The position numbers and the translations under genes were made by a program. The notes below the pieces were generated by a model that had not been told where the DNA came from, searched no databases, and worked only from the letters and a program-made list of their open reading frames with translations. From [Pasteurella] mairii (GTDB lineage: Bacteria > Pseudomonadota > Gammaproteobacteria > Enterobacterales > Pasteurellaceae): DNA of 64,000 bases. Position 1 is the first letter of the stretch; every line of letters starts with the position of its first letter. Location: assembly GCA_900454475.1 (NCBI GenBank), contig UGSS01000002.1:744001-808000 (forward strand), in the 5' to 3' direction. This document shows, in pieces, positions 19,266 through 32,536 of the stretch.

Positions 19266-20324
19266 ATGTGGTCTGATTTGTTAGTAGGATACGGATTGTT
19301 TATTTTGGAAATGTTAACTCTGATTTTGGTGGTTGCGGCGGTTGTATTGGCGAGTATTAGCCTTAAGCGTCGTAATGCAGCGCAGAGTGGTGAATTAGTT
19401 ATCAAGAATTTATCGCAGGAATATGAAAATAATCGCAAAAAATTAGCCGATTTTTATTTATCGGAAGAGGAAATAAAGCAGCAAGAAAAAGTACAGAAAA
19501 AAGAAGAAAAGAGCAAAGCAAAAGCGGAAAAGATGAAACGGAAAAAAGGCGAAAATGTTGGCTCCGACCGTAAACCGCATCTTTATGTGTTAGATTTTAA
19601 AGGCGATATTTCGGCGTCAGAGACGACCGCGCTTCGCGAAGAAATCAGCGCGATTATTGCAGTAGCAAAAGCGGAAGATGAAGTATTGTTGCGTTTGGAA
19701 AGCCCCGGTGGTGTGGTGCATGGTTACGGTTTGGCGGCATCTCAATTGGCTCGCTTAAAAACGCATCAAATTAAATTGACGATTGCGGTGGATAAAGTCG
19801 CAGCGAGCGGGGGCTATATGATGGCGTGTGTGGCAGATAAAATTATTGCTGCCCCTTTTGCTATTATTGGTTCCGTTGGGGTGGTTGCGCAAATTCCAAA
19901 TGTACATCGTTTGTTGAAAAAGCATGATATTGATGTGGATGTGATGACGGCGGGGGAATATAAACGCACAATGACGGTGTTGGGTGAAAATACGGAAAAA
20001 GGAAAAGAAAAATTCCGACAAGAGTTGGAGGAAACCCATCAATTATTTAAACAATTTGTGGCGCAAAATCGACCGCACTTGGATATGGAAAAAATTGCTA
20101 CCGGCGAACATTGGTTTGGGCAACAGGCGTTAGCGTTAAATTTGGTGGATGAGTTGCAAACCAGTGATGATGTCATTTTGGGTGCAATCAAGGATAAATT
20201 AGTGCTTTCGGTAAAATATATGACAAAAAAATCATTATTACAAAAATTGGGAAAACAAGCAGAAGAAAGTGCGGATAATGTATTGTTGAGTTGGTTAAAA
20301 AGAAATCAACGAATTTTATTGTAA
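19266..20324 (+). CDS. sohB: Inner-membrane serine protease SohB (S49 family)
   Basis: 352 residues. N-terminal membrane anchor LFILEMLTLILVVAAVVLAS, then a very charged Lys/Glu linker (~70-98), then the S49 (ClpP-like crotonase fold) protease domain. The catalytic Ser is in KVAASGGYMMACVADKI; RLESPGGVVHGYG holds the oxyanion region and GEYKRTMTV the candidate Lys. In E. coli SohB is a presumed periplasmic protease and a suppressor of degP loss. Start ATG 19266 with AGGAAAAG before it. Confidence 0.94.
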   Translation: MWSDLLVGYGLFILEMLTLILVVAAVVLASISLKRRNAAQSGELVIKNLSQEYENNRKKLADFYLSEEEIKQQEKVQKKEEKSKAKAEKMKRKKGENVGSDRKPHLYVLDFKGDISASETTALREEISAIIAVAKAEDEVLLRLESPGGVVHGYGLAASQLARLKTHQIKLTIAVDKVAASGGYMMACVADKIIAAPFAIIGSVGVVAQIPNVHRLLKKHDIDVDVMTAGEYKRTMTVLGENTEKGKEKFRQELEETHQLFKQFVAQNRPHLDMEKIATGEHWFGQQALALNLVDELQTSDDVILGAIKDKLVLSVKYMTKKSLLQKLGKQAEESADNVLLSWLKRNQRILL

Positions 20325-20581
20325 TTTATTTTTACGTAGTGGCTTTTATTATGTAAAGTTATGTAATTTCTTGGGGAAAAGATTTACTTTTATCAGGTTT
20401 CCAATTACTATATTTCTCCTGTGGTATTGTGAACTAAGTCTTAGCTATTTTTTTATGTTTATGGTCTTAGGCAAAACAATTCACGGTGAACTAATTGAGC
20501 GAAATTTTAAGCGTCTAAGGTTTCGCGGTGGTTTTTGAATAAGTATCAAAGTGATTAACTCAAACAAGACAGGGTAAACAA

Positions 20582-21403
20582 ATGAAATTATCGCATCTTT
20601 TATTATCTGCTATGGCAGCAACGACACTTGCCGCCTGTGGAAACTTAAGTAAAGTTACAGACGAAGGGACATCAGACAATTTGGTCTGGCCAAAAATCGA
20701 CGAAGCGCAATATAACCATGATGGTAGCCAATTTGGTTCATGGCCAAATTGGGATAACGTGCGCATGGTTGAACGCGGTATGAATAAAGATCAAATTTAT
20801 TATTTATTGGGTCGTCCGCATTTTGCTGAAGGTTTATATGGCGTGCGTGAATGGGATTACGCGTTTAACTACCGTGAAGATGGTGTACATAAAATTTGTC
20901 AATATAAAATCTTATTTGATAAAAATATGAATGCACAAAATTTTTATTGGTATCCAAACGGTTGTAACGGTAACTCGACATTCAATATAAATGCTGATTT
21001 TTTATTTGATTTCGATAAAGATACTTTAACGGTTGAAGGTGCGGATGTAGTTGATAATGTAGCAAATCAATTAAAAACTTCTGGTGCGAAATCGGTTAAA
21101 GTTGCTGGTTATACCGACCGTTTAGGTTCTGTAGAATATAACTTGGATCTTTCTCAACGTCGTGCAGAACGCGTAAAAGCGCGTTTATTACAACAAGGTG
21201 TTGAGGCTGATATTTTAACTATCGGTTATGGTAAAGCGCAACAAGTGAAAGCTTGTGATGGCGAAAGTGGTCAAGCATTGCGTGATTGTTTACGTCCAAA
21301 CCGTCGTGTGGAAATCAGCGCGTCAGGTACCGTATTAAAACAATTTAAAAGTGGTGAAAACAAAGCGGGAAAAACGGGACCGGCTCCACTTTATCAAAAA
21401 TAA
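20582..21403 (+). CDS. Outer membrane lipoprotein with BamE-like and OmpA peptidoglycan-binding domains
   Basis: 273 residues. Lipobox TLAAC with Cys19. Residues ~60-125 resemble the BamE/SmpA-OmlA fold (MVERGMNKDQIYYLLGRPHF, GVREWDYAFNYR). Residues ~140-255 are an OmpA C-terminal domain (FLFDFDKDTLT, VAGYTDRLGSVEYN, LSQRRAERVKARL) that binds diaminopimelate of peptidoglycan. Anchored in the outer membrane by lipid and tied to the wall, it likely has a structural or assembly role; no symbol is claimed. Monocistronic, own terminator. ~250 bp of upstream DNA holds no gene. Confidence 0.87.
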   Translation: MKLSHLLLSAMAATTLAACGNLSKVTDEGTSDNLVWPKIDEAQYNHDGSQFGSWPNWDNVRMVERGMNKDQIYYLLGRPHFAEGLYGVREWDYAFNYREDGVHKICQYKILFDKNMNAQNFYWYPNGCNGNSTFNINADFLFDFDKDTLTVEGADVVDNVANQLKTSGAKSVKVAGYTDRLGSVEYNLDLSQRRAERVKARLLQQGVEADILTIGYGKAQQVKACDGESGQALRDCLRPNRRVEISASGTVLKQFKSGENKAGKTGPAPLYQK

Positions 21404-21418
21404 GATAACGAAATAAAA

Positions 21419-21452
21419 TAAAAGCCAAATTCAAGAGAGTTTGGCTTTTTTG
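21419..21452 (+). terminator. Terminator after the OmpA-domain lipoprotein
   Basis: aaaagccaaa-ttcaagagag-tttggctttttt, stem followed by a T run; ends right where the IS200-like left end begins. Confidence 0.88.
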
Positions 21453-21453
21453 T

Positions 21454-22143
21454 TATAGGCAGACAAAGTCTGCCTATAAAAACCATACGCTATGCGTATG
21501 GAATCAAAAAGCTTAAGCGTTGAGCAGAAATGAAAAATCCTCGCTATATAATGAATAAGGCTGACAACCAAAATTCAAAATATAGGAGGATAAGTTATGG
21601 CAAGTAAATCCAATGACGATTCAAGTCTATCACACACGAGATGGAACAGTAAGTATCATATTGTGTTTATTCCGAAATATCGAAGAAAGGCAATTTATGG
21701 GAAATTGCGAGTTGATATAGGAGGGATATTAAGGCAATTATGTGACTACAAAAATGTAGAAATCATAGAAGCTCATGCAATGAAAGAGCATATTCATATG
21801 CTATTAAAGATACCGCCGAAATTGGCAGTGTCGAGTTTTATGGGATATCTTAAAGGTAAATCTTCATTGATGATATTTGAACGACATGGGAATTTAAAAT
21901 ACAAATACGGAAATAGGCACTTTTGGGCGAAAGGCTACTATGTGAGTACGGTAGGCTTAAACACAAAAGTAGTGGAAGAATACATCAGGAATCAAGAAAA
22001 AGAAGATATGATTCAGGATAATTTATCGAAGAAAGAATATGTAGACCCCTTTAAGGGGTAAGCCATAGAGTCATTGTGCGGTTGTCGGTCTTTTCACATG
22101 CCCCTTGAGGGGCATGTGAAGTCCTAGGCCCTTATAGGGTAGC
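21454..22143 (+). mobile_element. IS200/IS605-family insertion sequence (IS200-like, single transposase gene)
   Basis: Boundaries are estimates. Left end: hairpin arms 21454-21463 / 21469-21478 and a second one ccatacgc-tat-gcgtatgg (21483-21501). Right side: palindrome around 22045-22059, a perfect 12-bp hairpin ttcacatgcccc-ttga-ggggcatgtgaa (22093-22120) and ccctta-tagg structures. Such subterminal hairpins are what Y1 (HUH) transposases recognise; there are no terminal inverted repeats or target duplications, as expected for this family. One copy in the window. Confidence 0.8.
21597..22061 (+). CDS. tnpA: IS200-type Y1 (HUH) transposase TnpA
   Basis: 154 residues, full length for IS200 TnpA. 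The HUH metal-binding pair is in KEHIHMLLKIP; the catalytic tyrosine is probably the one in VEEYIRNQEK. YHIVFIPKYRRK at the N-terminus is the family signature. Cuts and rejoins single-stranded hairpin ends, inserting next to a short AT-rich target. Perfect ribosome site AGGAGG; in known IS200 elements this is masked by RNA structure. The frame is intact. Confidence 0.95.
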   Translation: MASKSNDDSSLSHTRWNSKYHIVFIPKYRRKAIYGKLRVDIGGILRQLCDYKNVEIIEAHAMKEHIHMLLKIPPKLAVSSFMGYLKGKSSLMIFERHGNLKYKYGNRHFWAKGYYVSTVGLNTKVVEEYIRNQEKEDMIQDNLSKKEYVDPFKG

Positions 22144-22170
22144 CTAAAAACCGCCCGTTTTACGGGCGGA
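22144..22170 (-). terminator. Terminator of the DUF5718-like gene
   Basis: Minus strand ccgcccg-taaaa-cgggcgg followed by TTTTTAGG. GC-rich stem with T run, 20 bp after the stop codon. Confidence 0.88.
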
Positions 22171-22187
22171 TTGTTATTTGAGTAAAA

Positions 22188-23024
22188 TTAAACAACTTTT
22201 TGTACTAGTGCTGAAATATCCGGAGCGAAATTTTCATGGGTTGCCATTTCCACAATTTGCTCTGTTCTATATTGAGAACCATTATATACCACGACGATAC
22301 TGGTATCACCCGGCTGCAAAAAGTGCGTCTCGCCAAATTCCGTATAACGCGTTGCGCCAATGCCAATGATGGCTTTTTGTGGATAATTTGCTTGTTGAAG
22401 CAATTCTGCAATATTGTTCATTGGACCTTCATCTGGCTGATTATTCATTTTATCTACTATCCATGTCAGCAATTTTTGGTGGAAATAGCTATAACCCAGC
22501 GCTGGACTATCGACACCATAGTGATTTAGTTGATCATTGCGTTTATGGAAACAGGCAATTCGATATTGATCAATTTCACTCCCATGTTCAAAAGAAGAAA
22601 GCGGGATAAAGGTATTGGCAACACCTTTAGAAGAAGCGCCCCAGTTTTTTTTCTCACAAATTTTGTTTGCGCCAGGACGTCGAATCGAACAGTCATTATA
22701 GGCGGCGAAGGCGCGTGGTAAAAGTGCGGTCACTTTTTGCCCAGAATATTGAATGTCGCAAAGTAATGCGATTTCAGGTTCAATTTGTAAGTTATCGGCG
22801 TCTTGAGGAAATGCAATGGTATTGGCGGAAATCGGATAGACAGAAAGGAATTGGTAAGGGGAATTCAATTTATCACTTGGTACATAAAAAGGAAAAATAG
22901 CTTTTGGCTGAATTACCTCTTCGGTTTTTACATTAACAAAGTCCGCTGCCTCGCCGGCTTGCTCTAAATGCCCGGCGAAATTGCCAGCCACGCCGAAACC
23001 AATGACATTTTCAAAATTATTCAT
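22188..23024 (-). CDS. DUF5718-family protein (function unknown)
   Basis: 278 residues from the ATG at 23024, chosen for AAGGAGATACTC just before it (MNNFENVIGFGVAGNFAGHL). I recognise the sequence as the conserved Pasteurellaceae/Neisseriaceae type annotated DUF5718; the run GFGVAGNFAGHLEQAGEA and the middle part IEPEIALLCDIQY suggest a fumarylacetoacetate-hydrolase-like fold but catalytic residues are not clear. No signal peptide or membrane segment. Monocistronic between IS200 and the rRNA operon. Confidence 0.7.
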   Translation of the reverse strand: MNNFENVIGFGVAGNFAGHLEQAGEAADFVNVKTEEVIQPKAIFPFYVPSDKLNSPYQFLSVYPISANTIAFPQDADNLQIEPEIALLCDIQYSGQKVTALLPRAFAAYNDCSIRRPGANKICEKKNWGASSKGVANTFIPLSSFEHGSEIDQYRIACFHKRNDQLNHYGVDSPALGYSYFHQKLLTWIVDKMNNQPDEGPMNNIAELLQQANYPQKAIIGIGATRYTEFGETHFLQPGDTSIVVVYNGSQYRTEQIVEMATHENFAPDISALVQKVV

Positions 23025-23151
23025 GAGTATCTCCTTTATTTTTTTACTAAAAAGTAACCGCACTTTAGCGTGAAATAACAGATAACTCAATTGCTATTTG
23101 TTTATTTTCCAAACAATCAAACATAAAAGTAAAAATTTTTACAAAAAAGAC

Positions 23152-23179
23152 TTGCAAAGAAATTTCAGATGCCTATAAT
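23152..23179 (+). promoter_or_regulatory. rRNA operon promoter
   Basis: TTGCAA (23152-23157), 16-bp spacer, TATAAT (23174-23179), ~225 bp before the 16S start. A 16-bp spacer with strong -10 is usual for rrn promoters. The surrounding 380 bp (23025-23405) contain no gene. Confidence 0.82.
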
Positions 23180-23238
23180 ACGCACCCACAACGACGCGAC
23201 GTTGTAAAACATTAAGAAAAACACCTCGCGTCGTTTTT

Positions 23239-23250
23239 TGTTCTTTAACA
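23239..23250 (+). promoter_or_regulatory. boxA antitermination site of the rRNA leader
   Basis: tgttctttaaca followed by atatatcagacaatctgtgt, nearly the E. coli rrn leader boxA region that binds NusB/NusE. A related copy tgttctttaaaa sits at 25366-25377 before 23S. Confidence 0.85.
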
Positions 23251-23405
23251 ATATATCAGACAATCTGTGTGGGCACTTGTTGATTGACTTTGTTTAAAAA
23301 TAATTTTTAATTTTGAAGTCTTAATAGGTGCTTAAACTAGAAATTCATAATTACGTAGAGTGATATGTAAACTTTAGCTAAGCAGTATATTGAGCGATTT
23401 AACTT

Positions 23406-24945
<1,540 letters not shown>

Positions 24946-25025
24946 ACTAAATGAAGTGATAGCGAGTGTTCACACAGATTGGCTGAGATATTGTAGACAA
25001 GAAAAAGACAAAGAAACATCCTTTT

Positions 25026-25102
<77 letters not shown>

Positions 25103-25188
25103 CTCAATGCTAATATAGCATACTTAACGAAAGTGAAAAGTAATATAAATTGAGTGAGAGTGAAAGCTAAAGGGAATTGTTGATGACT

Positions 25189-25264
25189 GGGGATATAGCT
25201 CAGCTGGGAGAGCGCCTGCCTTGCACGCAGGAGGTCAGCGGTTCGATCCCGCTTATCTCCACCA
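25189..25264 (+). tRNA. alaT: tRNA-Ala (anticodon TGC)
   Basis: Acceptor GGGGATA/TATCTCC (one G-U), anticodon loop TTGCACG, T loop GTTCGATCC, encoded CCA. Second tRNA of the spacer. Confidence 0.97.
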
Positions 25265-25365
25265 AATCATCATGCCTAAGTGCATAGTATAGACCCACTT
25301 TATGGGTGATAAATTTTATTAACATGTATTTAGTCATGATGATTTGCTGAAAGGCAAATATCTAT

Positions 25366-25377
25366 TGTTCTTTAAAA
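25366..25377 (+). promoter_or_regulatory. boxA-like site in the 16S-23S spacer
   Basis: tgttctttaaaa about 170 bp before 23S, as in other gamma-proteobacterial rrn spacers. Confidence 0.7.
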
Positions 25378-25546
25378 AATTGGAAACAAGCTGAAAACTG
25401 AGAGATTTTTCAAGTCAGGGCTTACGAGAGTAGGAACTGATAAAAAGGAAAGTCTGAGTAGTTCGAAAGAAAATCTTAACTGAGAAAAGGCAGTTAAGTG
25501 TTTAGTTGTAATACTACCGTTAAGCATAAAATGTTTGAGGTTGTAT

Positions 25547-28445
<2,899 letters not shown>

Positions 28446-28641
28446 ACAACCTCAAGCGTTTTAGTTTGGGGTGTACAACGAGACTAGAGACGAAAGAGAG
28501 AAGTACAAAAGTGCGAAAGCGAAAAGAATACAGTAGACAGCTTGTTTCGGATTTAAGAGAAAGAATAGAGACGAAGAACAAAGACAAAACAAAGCAAGAA
28601 GATAGGATAGAGCACCGAAAGGTGAAATCATCGAAAGAATA

Positions 28642-28760
28642 ATCTTGGCGGCGATAGTGCAGTGGGACCACCTGACCCCATGCCGAACTCAGAAGTGAAA
28701 CGCTGTAACGCCGATGGTAGTGTGGGGCATCCCCATGTGAGAGTAGGGCACCGCCAGGTA
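28642..28760 (+). rRNA. rrf: 5S ribosomal RNA
   Basis: Core cacctgaccccatgccgaac and gccgatggtagtgtgggg; ends tcttggcgg and ccgccaggta pair. About 119 bases. The ~195-bp 23S-5S spacer has no gene. Confidence 0.95.
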
Positions 28761-28772
28761 ACCAATCATAAG

Positions 28773-28801
28773 AACCTCAATGAGAAATCGTTGAGGTTTT
28801 T
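28773..28801 (+). terminator. rRNA operon terminator
   Basis: aacctcaa-tgagaaatcg-ttgaggtt plus T run directly after 5S. Confidence 0.9.
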
Positions 28802-29156
28802 GGCATTCTACAGCAAACGGGGAGAAAGGTAGACACCAACGCAAAAGGAAATCAACTCCTAACCTACCTTATCATCCATCCCCAATAACTTAGCAACCAA
28901 AGGATAACTCCTTATCATAACGAATAACACCAAACATCAATAACACAATAGAAAATAACGAAAAGTGCGGTGGTTTTTTATGTATTTTTAGAGTAAAAAT
29001 TGTGAAAAAATCACCGCACTTTAATCTTTATTTAAAAATATTTTATTTCCTTAATATTTTCTTCATCTTTTTGTTGTCTAATTGAATGTTGAAAGTGACA
29101 GAAAAATGACCGCACTTTTTAACAATATATTTATTTGGAAAATAGAGGGACTTATT
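28802..29156. other. Intergenic stretch after the rRNA operon, with an inverted USS pair
   Basis: No gene seen. A USS pair in opposite orientation lies at 28962-28972 (aaagtgcggtg) and 29012-29022 (caccgcacttt), 39 bases apart, and a further single USS at 29108-29119. AGAGGGA before 29157 is the next gene's ribosome site. Confidence 0.7.
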
Positions 29157-29681
29157 ATGAATATTCGTTATCCAAAGCCAATGATTTTACTTCACTGGAT
29201 GGTTGACGTTCTTGTTTTGCTTGCCTATATTACCGGAGGTCACCCGACTGATGATGATTTTGTCGGTGCGCTTCATGTCAGTAGCGGGCTTTCCATCATG
29301 GTATTATTGGTTTTTCGTTTAATTTTTCGTTTGCTTTTTAAAAACAAGCTGCCGAAACATATTTTGCCAGCATGGCAAGTAAAATTAGCCAATATCGTAC
29401 ATTTTGCGTTATATTTCTGTATGTTACTGATTCCTTTACTGGGGCTATTGGCGTTAGCGGAAGAAACGGATCACTATACTATTTTGGGGATAAATATTCC
29501 AATGTTGCCTGATTTAGCCATGGGGATAGGGAATGTACATGAATTTTTTGCCCAAGTTTTTATTGCGCTAGCAGGAATTCATGCACTGGCGGGATTAGCC
29601 CATCATTTCTTGTTTAAAGATGATGTTTTAAAAGCAATGCTTCCATTTAAAAATAATACAAAATGGCTAATCAAGGATTAG
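29157..29681 (+). CDS. Cytochrome b561 family protein
   Basis: 174 residues from the ATG at 29157 with AGAGGGA upstream. Four hydrophobic helices with histidines placed to hold two haems: ILLHWMVDV (helix 1), GALHVSSGLS (helix 2), NIVHFALYFCM (helix 3) and NVHEFFAQVF plus GIHALAGLAHH (helix 4). A membrane di-haem b electron carrier (CybB/YodB type); quinol oxidation or superoxide:ubiquinone chemistry is known for relatives. Stop codon lies within the hairpin at 29662-29686. Confidence 0.9.
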   Translation: MNIRYPKPMILLHWMVDVLVLLAYITGGHPTDDDFVGALHVSSGLSIMVLLVFRLIFRLLFKNKLPKHILPAWQVKLANIVHFALYFCMLLIPLLGLLALAEETDHYTILGINIPMLPDLAMGIGNVHEFFAQVFIALAGIHALAGLAHHFLFKDDVLKAMLPFKNNTKWLIKD

Positions 29682-29686
29682 CCATT
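29662..29686. terminator. Hairpin overlapping the cytochrome b561 stop codon, between convergent genes
   Basis: aatggctaatc-aag-gattagccatt, perfect 11-bp arms, followed by gtgttttaat. Ends of both this gene and yeaD meet here. Confidence 0.65.
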
Positions 29687-29691
29687 GTGTT

Positions 29692-30504
29692 TTAATTAAG
29701 GCTGATTTTGACAATAATTTTATCGCCTTGCTGCATTGTTTGATCCAATTTGGCGCTTTCTACGCAAACCATGGTTTGATAGCCATTTTCGCTCATATTG
29801 CTGGTCGGTTTGTGCCATGGGTTCCATAAGACGGTGTTTGACGCTTCAAGTTGTTCAATGTGAATGGTGCGGTTAAAAGTTGGATCGACAATTTTTTGTG
29901 TAACCGGTGTTTGTATTTGGTAAATACAATCGACGTTTTCGCTGATGGTGCGCGGTGACGGAACCTTTTCTTGTTGCTCTGTGAGTTTATTAAAACATTG
30001 TGTCGGCAATCCTTCAATTTGCACAGGAACAATATCACCGATATTAAAATAAGTATGCAATGCGGCTTGTACTGGTTCGTTTCCGTAGTGAGTTAGGTGT
30101 AATTCGCATTGTTCGGTAAAAATAATTGTTAATTTCGCTTCAATTAAATTATCTGAAGAAAATAAGGAAAAATCTAACCGCACTTTTTGCTCGTCAATTT
30201 GATAATCACTTAATTGCCACAGGCGAATGCGCGCATATCCATGCATTGGTTCTTTGCTTGGACCAAACCAAGGATAGCAAATTGGAATACCGCCACGAAT
30301 GGCTTTGCCGGCAACAAATGGCTCAATTTCGCTTAACCATAAGATATCTTGTTGTGTAGCTTTGGGGCGCCAACGCAATAATTGCGCACCTTGTAGCGAA
30401 ATTTCAGCTTCGCCGAGGGCGTGTTGCAATTTTAATACAGGAATGTCATTGTATTGATATAAACTCAATGCTTGTGTAATTTGTTTGATAAATTTTATCT
30501 GCAT
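29692..30504 (-). CDS. yeaD: D-hexose-6-phosphate mutarotase (YeaD family)
   Basis: 270 residues, normal length. Galactose-mutarotase-like beta-sandwich: ISLQGAQLLRWRP, GGIPICYPWFGPS, PMHGYARIRLW (catalytic His), LHTYFNIGD and the late VVWNPW-type block TVLWNPWHKP. Interconverts alpha and beta anomers of glucose-6-phosphate in the cytoplasm. Convergent with cytochrome b561, divergent from yoaA with ~75 bp between the starts; AAGGAAAAATT before the ATG. Confidence 0.92.
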   Translation of the reverse strand: MQIKFIKQITQALSLYQYNDIPVLKLQHALGEAEISLQGAQLLRWRPKATQQDILWLSEIEPFVAGKAIRGGIPICYPWFGPSKEPMHGYARIRLWQLSDYQIDEQKVRLDFSLFSSDNLIEAKLTIIFTEQCELHLTHYGNEPVQAALHTYFNIGDIVPVQIEGLPTQCFNKLTEQQEKVPSPRTISENVDCIYQIQTPVTQKIVDPTFNRTIHIEQLEASNTVLWNPWHKPTSNMSENGYQTMVCVESAKLDQTMQQGDKIIVKISLN

Positions 30505-30578
30505 AATTTTTCCTTTTTATTCGGTTTTAATCGGATGGTTTGTTACAATATACCGCAAAATGAAAAAAAATAAATGAA

Positions 30579-32516
30579 ATGATGGTCAGTAACAAACAAA
30601 TCACGCAAGTATTTGCCGAAGATGGTGAATTAAGTCGATATATCAACGGGTTCCATCCTCGAGCCGAGCAAATTGAGATGGCAAGTGCGGTGGAAAATGC
30701 GATTAAAAATCACCGCACTTTAGTGATCGAAGCCGGTACCGGAACCGGTAAAACCTTTGCGTATTTGGCACCCTCCTTACTTGCCACCAAAAAGACGATT
30801 ATTTCAACCGGTTCTAAAAATCTGCAAGATCAGCTGTTTGACCGTGATTTGCCGGCGATTCAACGCGCGCTTAATTACAGTGGCAAAATTGCGTTGCTAA
30901 AAGGGCGCGCCAATTATCTGTGTTTAGAGCGTTTGGATCAAGTGATTGCGCAAGGCGTGGTAGGGGATCGTTCGGTGTTAGCAGATTTGAGCAAGGTGCG
31001 AAAATGGAATAATGCTACCCAAACCGGCGATTTGACAGAATGTGTTGAGTTAACGGAAGACAGTCCGATTTTACCTCAATTAACCAGTACGACGGAAAGT
31101 TGCTTGGGATCCGATTGTCCGCATTATGCGGAATGTTACGTGGCATTGGCGCGCAAAAAAGCGTTAAATGCGGATTTAGTGGTGGTCAATCATCATCTAT
31201 TTTTTGCCGATATGGCGGTGAAAGAAAGCGGCTTTGGTGAGTTAATTCCTAATGCGGAAGTGATTATTTTTGATGAGGCGCACCAACTTCCGGATATTGC
31301 CAGTCAATATTTCGGACAATCAGTTAGCGCGCGACAACTCTTTGATTTATGTCGCGATATTAATTTGGTTTACCGCACAGAAGTGCGCGATATGCAACAA
31401 TTGGAAGTCGCAGCCGATACGCTGTTGAAAGTCGTGCAAGATTTTCGTTTGCTGTTAGGTGATGGAATGCAGCGCGGAAATTGGCGCGAATTATTAAATG
31501 GGCGGCAGGCAAGTGCGGTCAAAAAATCGCTTGGATTGTTACAAGAAAAATTGGATTTTACTGCTGAAGTGATCAAAATTGGCATTCAGCGTTCACAAAG
31601 TTTGGGTAGTTTATTTGATCGTATTGCGACGATTAAAAATTTGCTAAAACGTTTGGAGGATACTTCGGTTACCGGTTATTGCTATTGGTATGAAACCATG
31701 GGGCGTTATTTCGCCTTGCATATTACGCCCTTAACCGTCGCCGATAAATTCGGTGAGCAAATGAAATTGCGTGAAACTGCGTGGATTTTTACTTCTGCTA
31801 CGTTGGAAGTGGGCGGAACCTTTGATCATTTTTGTCAGCGCTTGGGCATTGATGACGCTGAACAGAAAATTTTGCACAGTCCATTTAATTATGCCGAACA
31901 AGCCATGCTTTGCGTACCGCGTTATTTACCGGCAACGAATCAGCAAAATACATTGGCGCGTTTGGGTGCAATGTTGCTGCCGGTCATTGAAGGCAATCAA
32001 GGGCGCTGTTTTGTGCTTTGTACGTCTTATTCCATGATGCGCGGTTTAGCGGAATATTTGCGCTCAAACAGTCAGCTGCAAGTCTTATTGCAAGGTGAGA
32101 CTTCTAAAGCGAAATTATTAGAGCAATTTATTGAAGGCAAAGATCGCGTGTTGGTCGCCACATCCAGCTTTTGGGAGGGGGTAGATGTGCGGGGAGACGC
32201 ATTATCATTAGTGATCATTGATAAATTACCGTTTACGTCGCCCGATGAACCCTTATTAAATGCGCGAATTGAAGATTGTCGTTTGCAAGGTGGTGATCCG
32301 TTTAATCAAATTCAATTGCCGGAAGCGGTGATCGCGTTAAAACAAGGGGTTGGGCGGTTAATTCGTGATATTCACGATCGCGGCGTGGTGATTATTTGTG
32401 ATAGTCGCTTAGTGATGCGCAGCTATGGAGAAACGTTTTTGAAAAGTTTACCTAATGCAAAACGTACCAGAGACTTGCACAAAGTGATACAATTTCTGAC
32501 AAATTTACAACATTAA
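30579..32516 (+). CDS. yoaA: ATP-dependent DNA helicase YoaA (DinG/XPD family)
   Basis: 645 residues. Superfamily 2 helicase: Walker A EAGTGTGKTFAYLAP, DEAH box in IIFDEAHQLPDIA, cysteines for an iron-sulfur cluster (LCLERL at ~108, ESCLGSDCPHYAECY at ~168-182), C-terminal motifs SSFWEGVDVRGD and QGVGRLIRD. In E. coli YoaA works with the polymerase subunit HolC at stalled forks. Two ATGs in tandem (30579, 30582) have no clear Shine-Dalgarno, so the start is uncertain by one codon. First gene of the conserved yoaA-tsaB-slp-fadD-rnd run. Confidence 0.93.
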   Translation: MMVSNKQITQVFAEDGELSRYINGFHPRAEQIEMASAVENAIKNHRTLVIEAGTGTGKTFAYLAPSLLATKKTIISTGSKNLQDQLFDRDLPAIQRALNYSGKIALLKGRANYLCLERLDQVIAQGVVGDRSVLADLSKVRKWNNATQTGDLTECVELTEDSPILPQLTSTTESCLGSDCPHYAECYVALARKKALNADLVVVNHHLFFADMAVKESGFGELIPNAEVIIFDEAHQLPDIASQYFGQSVSARQLFDLCRDINLVYRTEVRDMQQLEVAADTLLKVVQDFRLLLGDGMQRGNWRELLNGRQASAVKKSLGLLQEKLDFTAEVIKIGIQRSQSLGSLFDRIATIKNLLKRLEDTSVTGYCYWYETMGRYFALHITPLTVADKFGEQMKLRETAWIFTSATLEVGGTFDHFCQRLGIDDAEQKILHSPFNYAEQAMLCVPRYLPATNQQNTLARLGAMLLPVIEGNQGRCFVLCTSYSMMRGLAEYLRSNSQLQVLLQGETSKAKLLEQFIEGKDRVLVATSSFWEGVDVRGDALSLVIIDKLPFTSPDEPLLNARIEDCRLQGGDPFNQIQLPEAVIALKQGVGRLIRDIHDRGVVIICDSRLVMRSYGETFLKSLPNAKRTRDLHKVIQFLTNLQH

Positions 32517-32536
32517 ATAAACATTTGGAAAATAAA

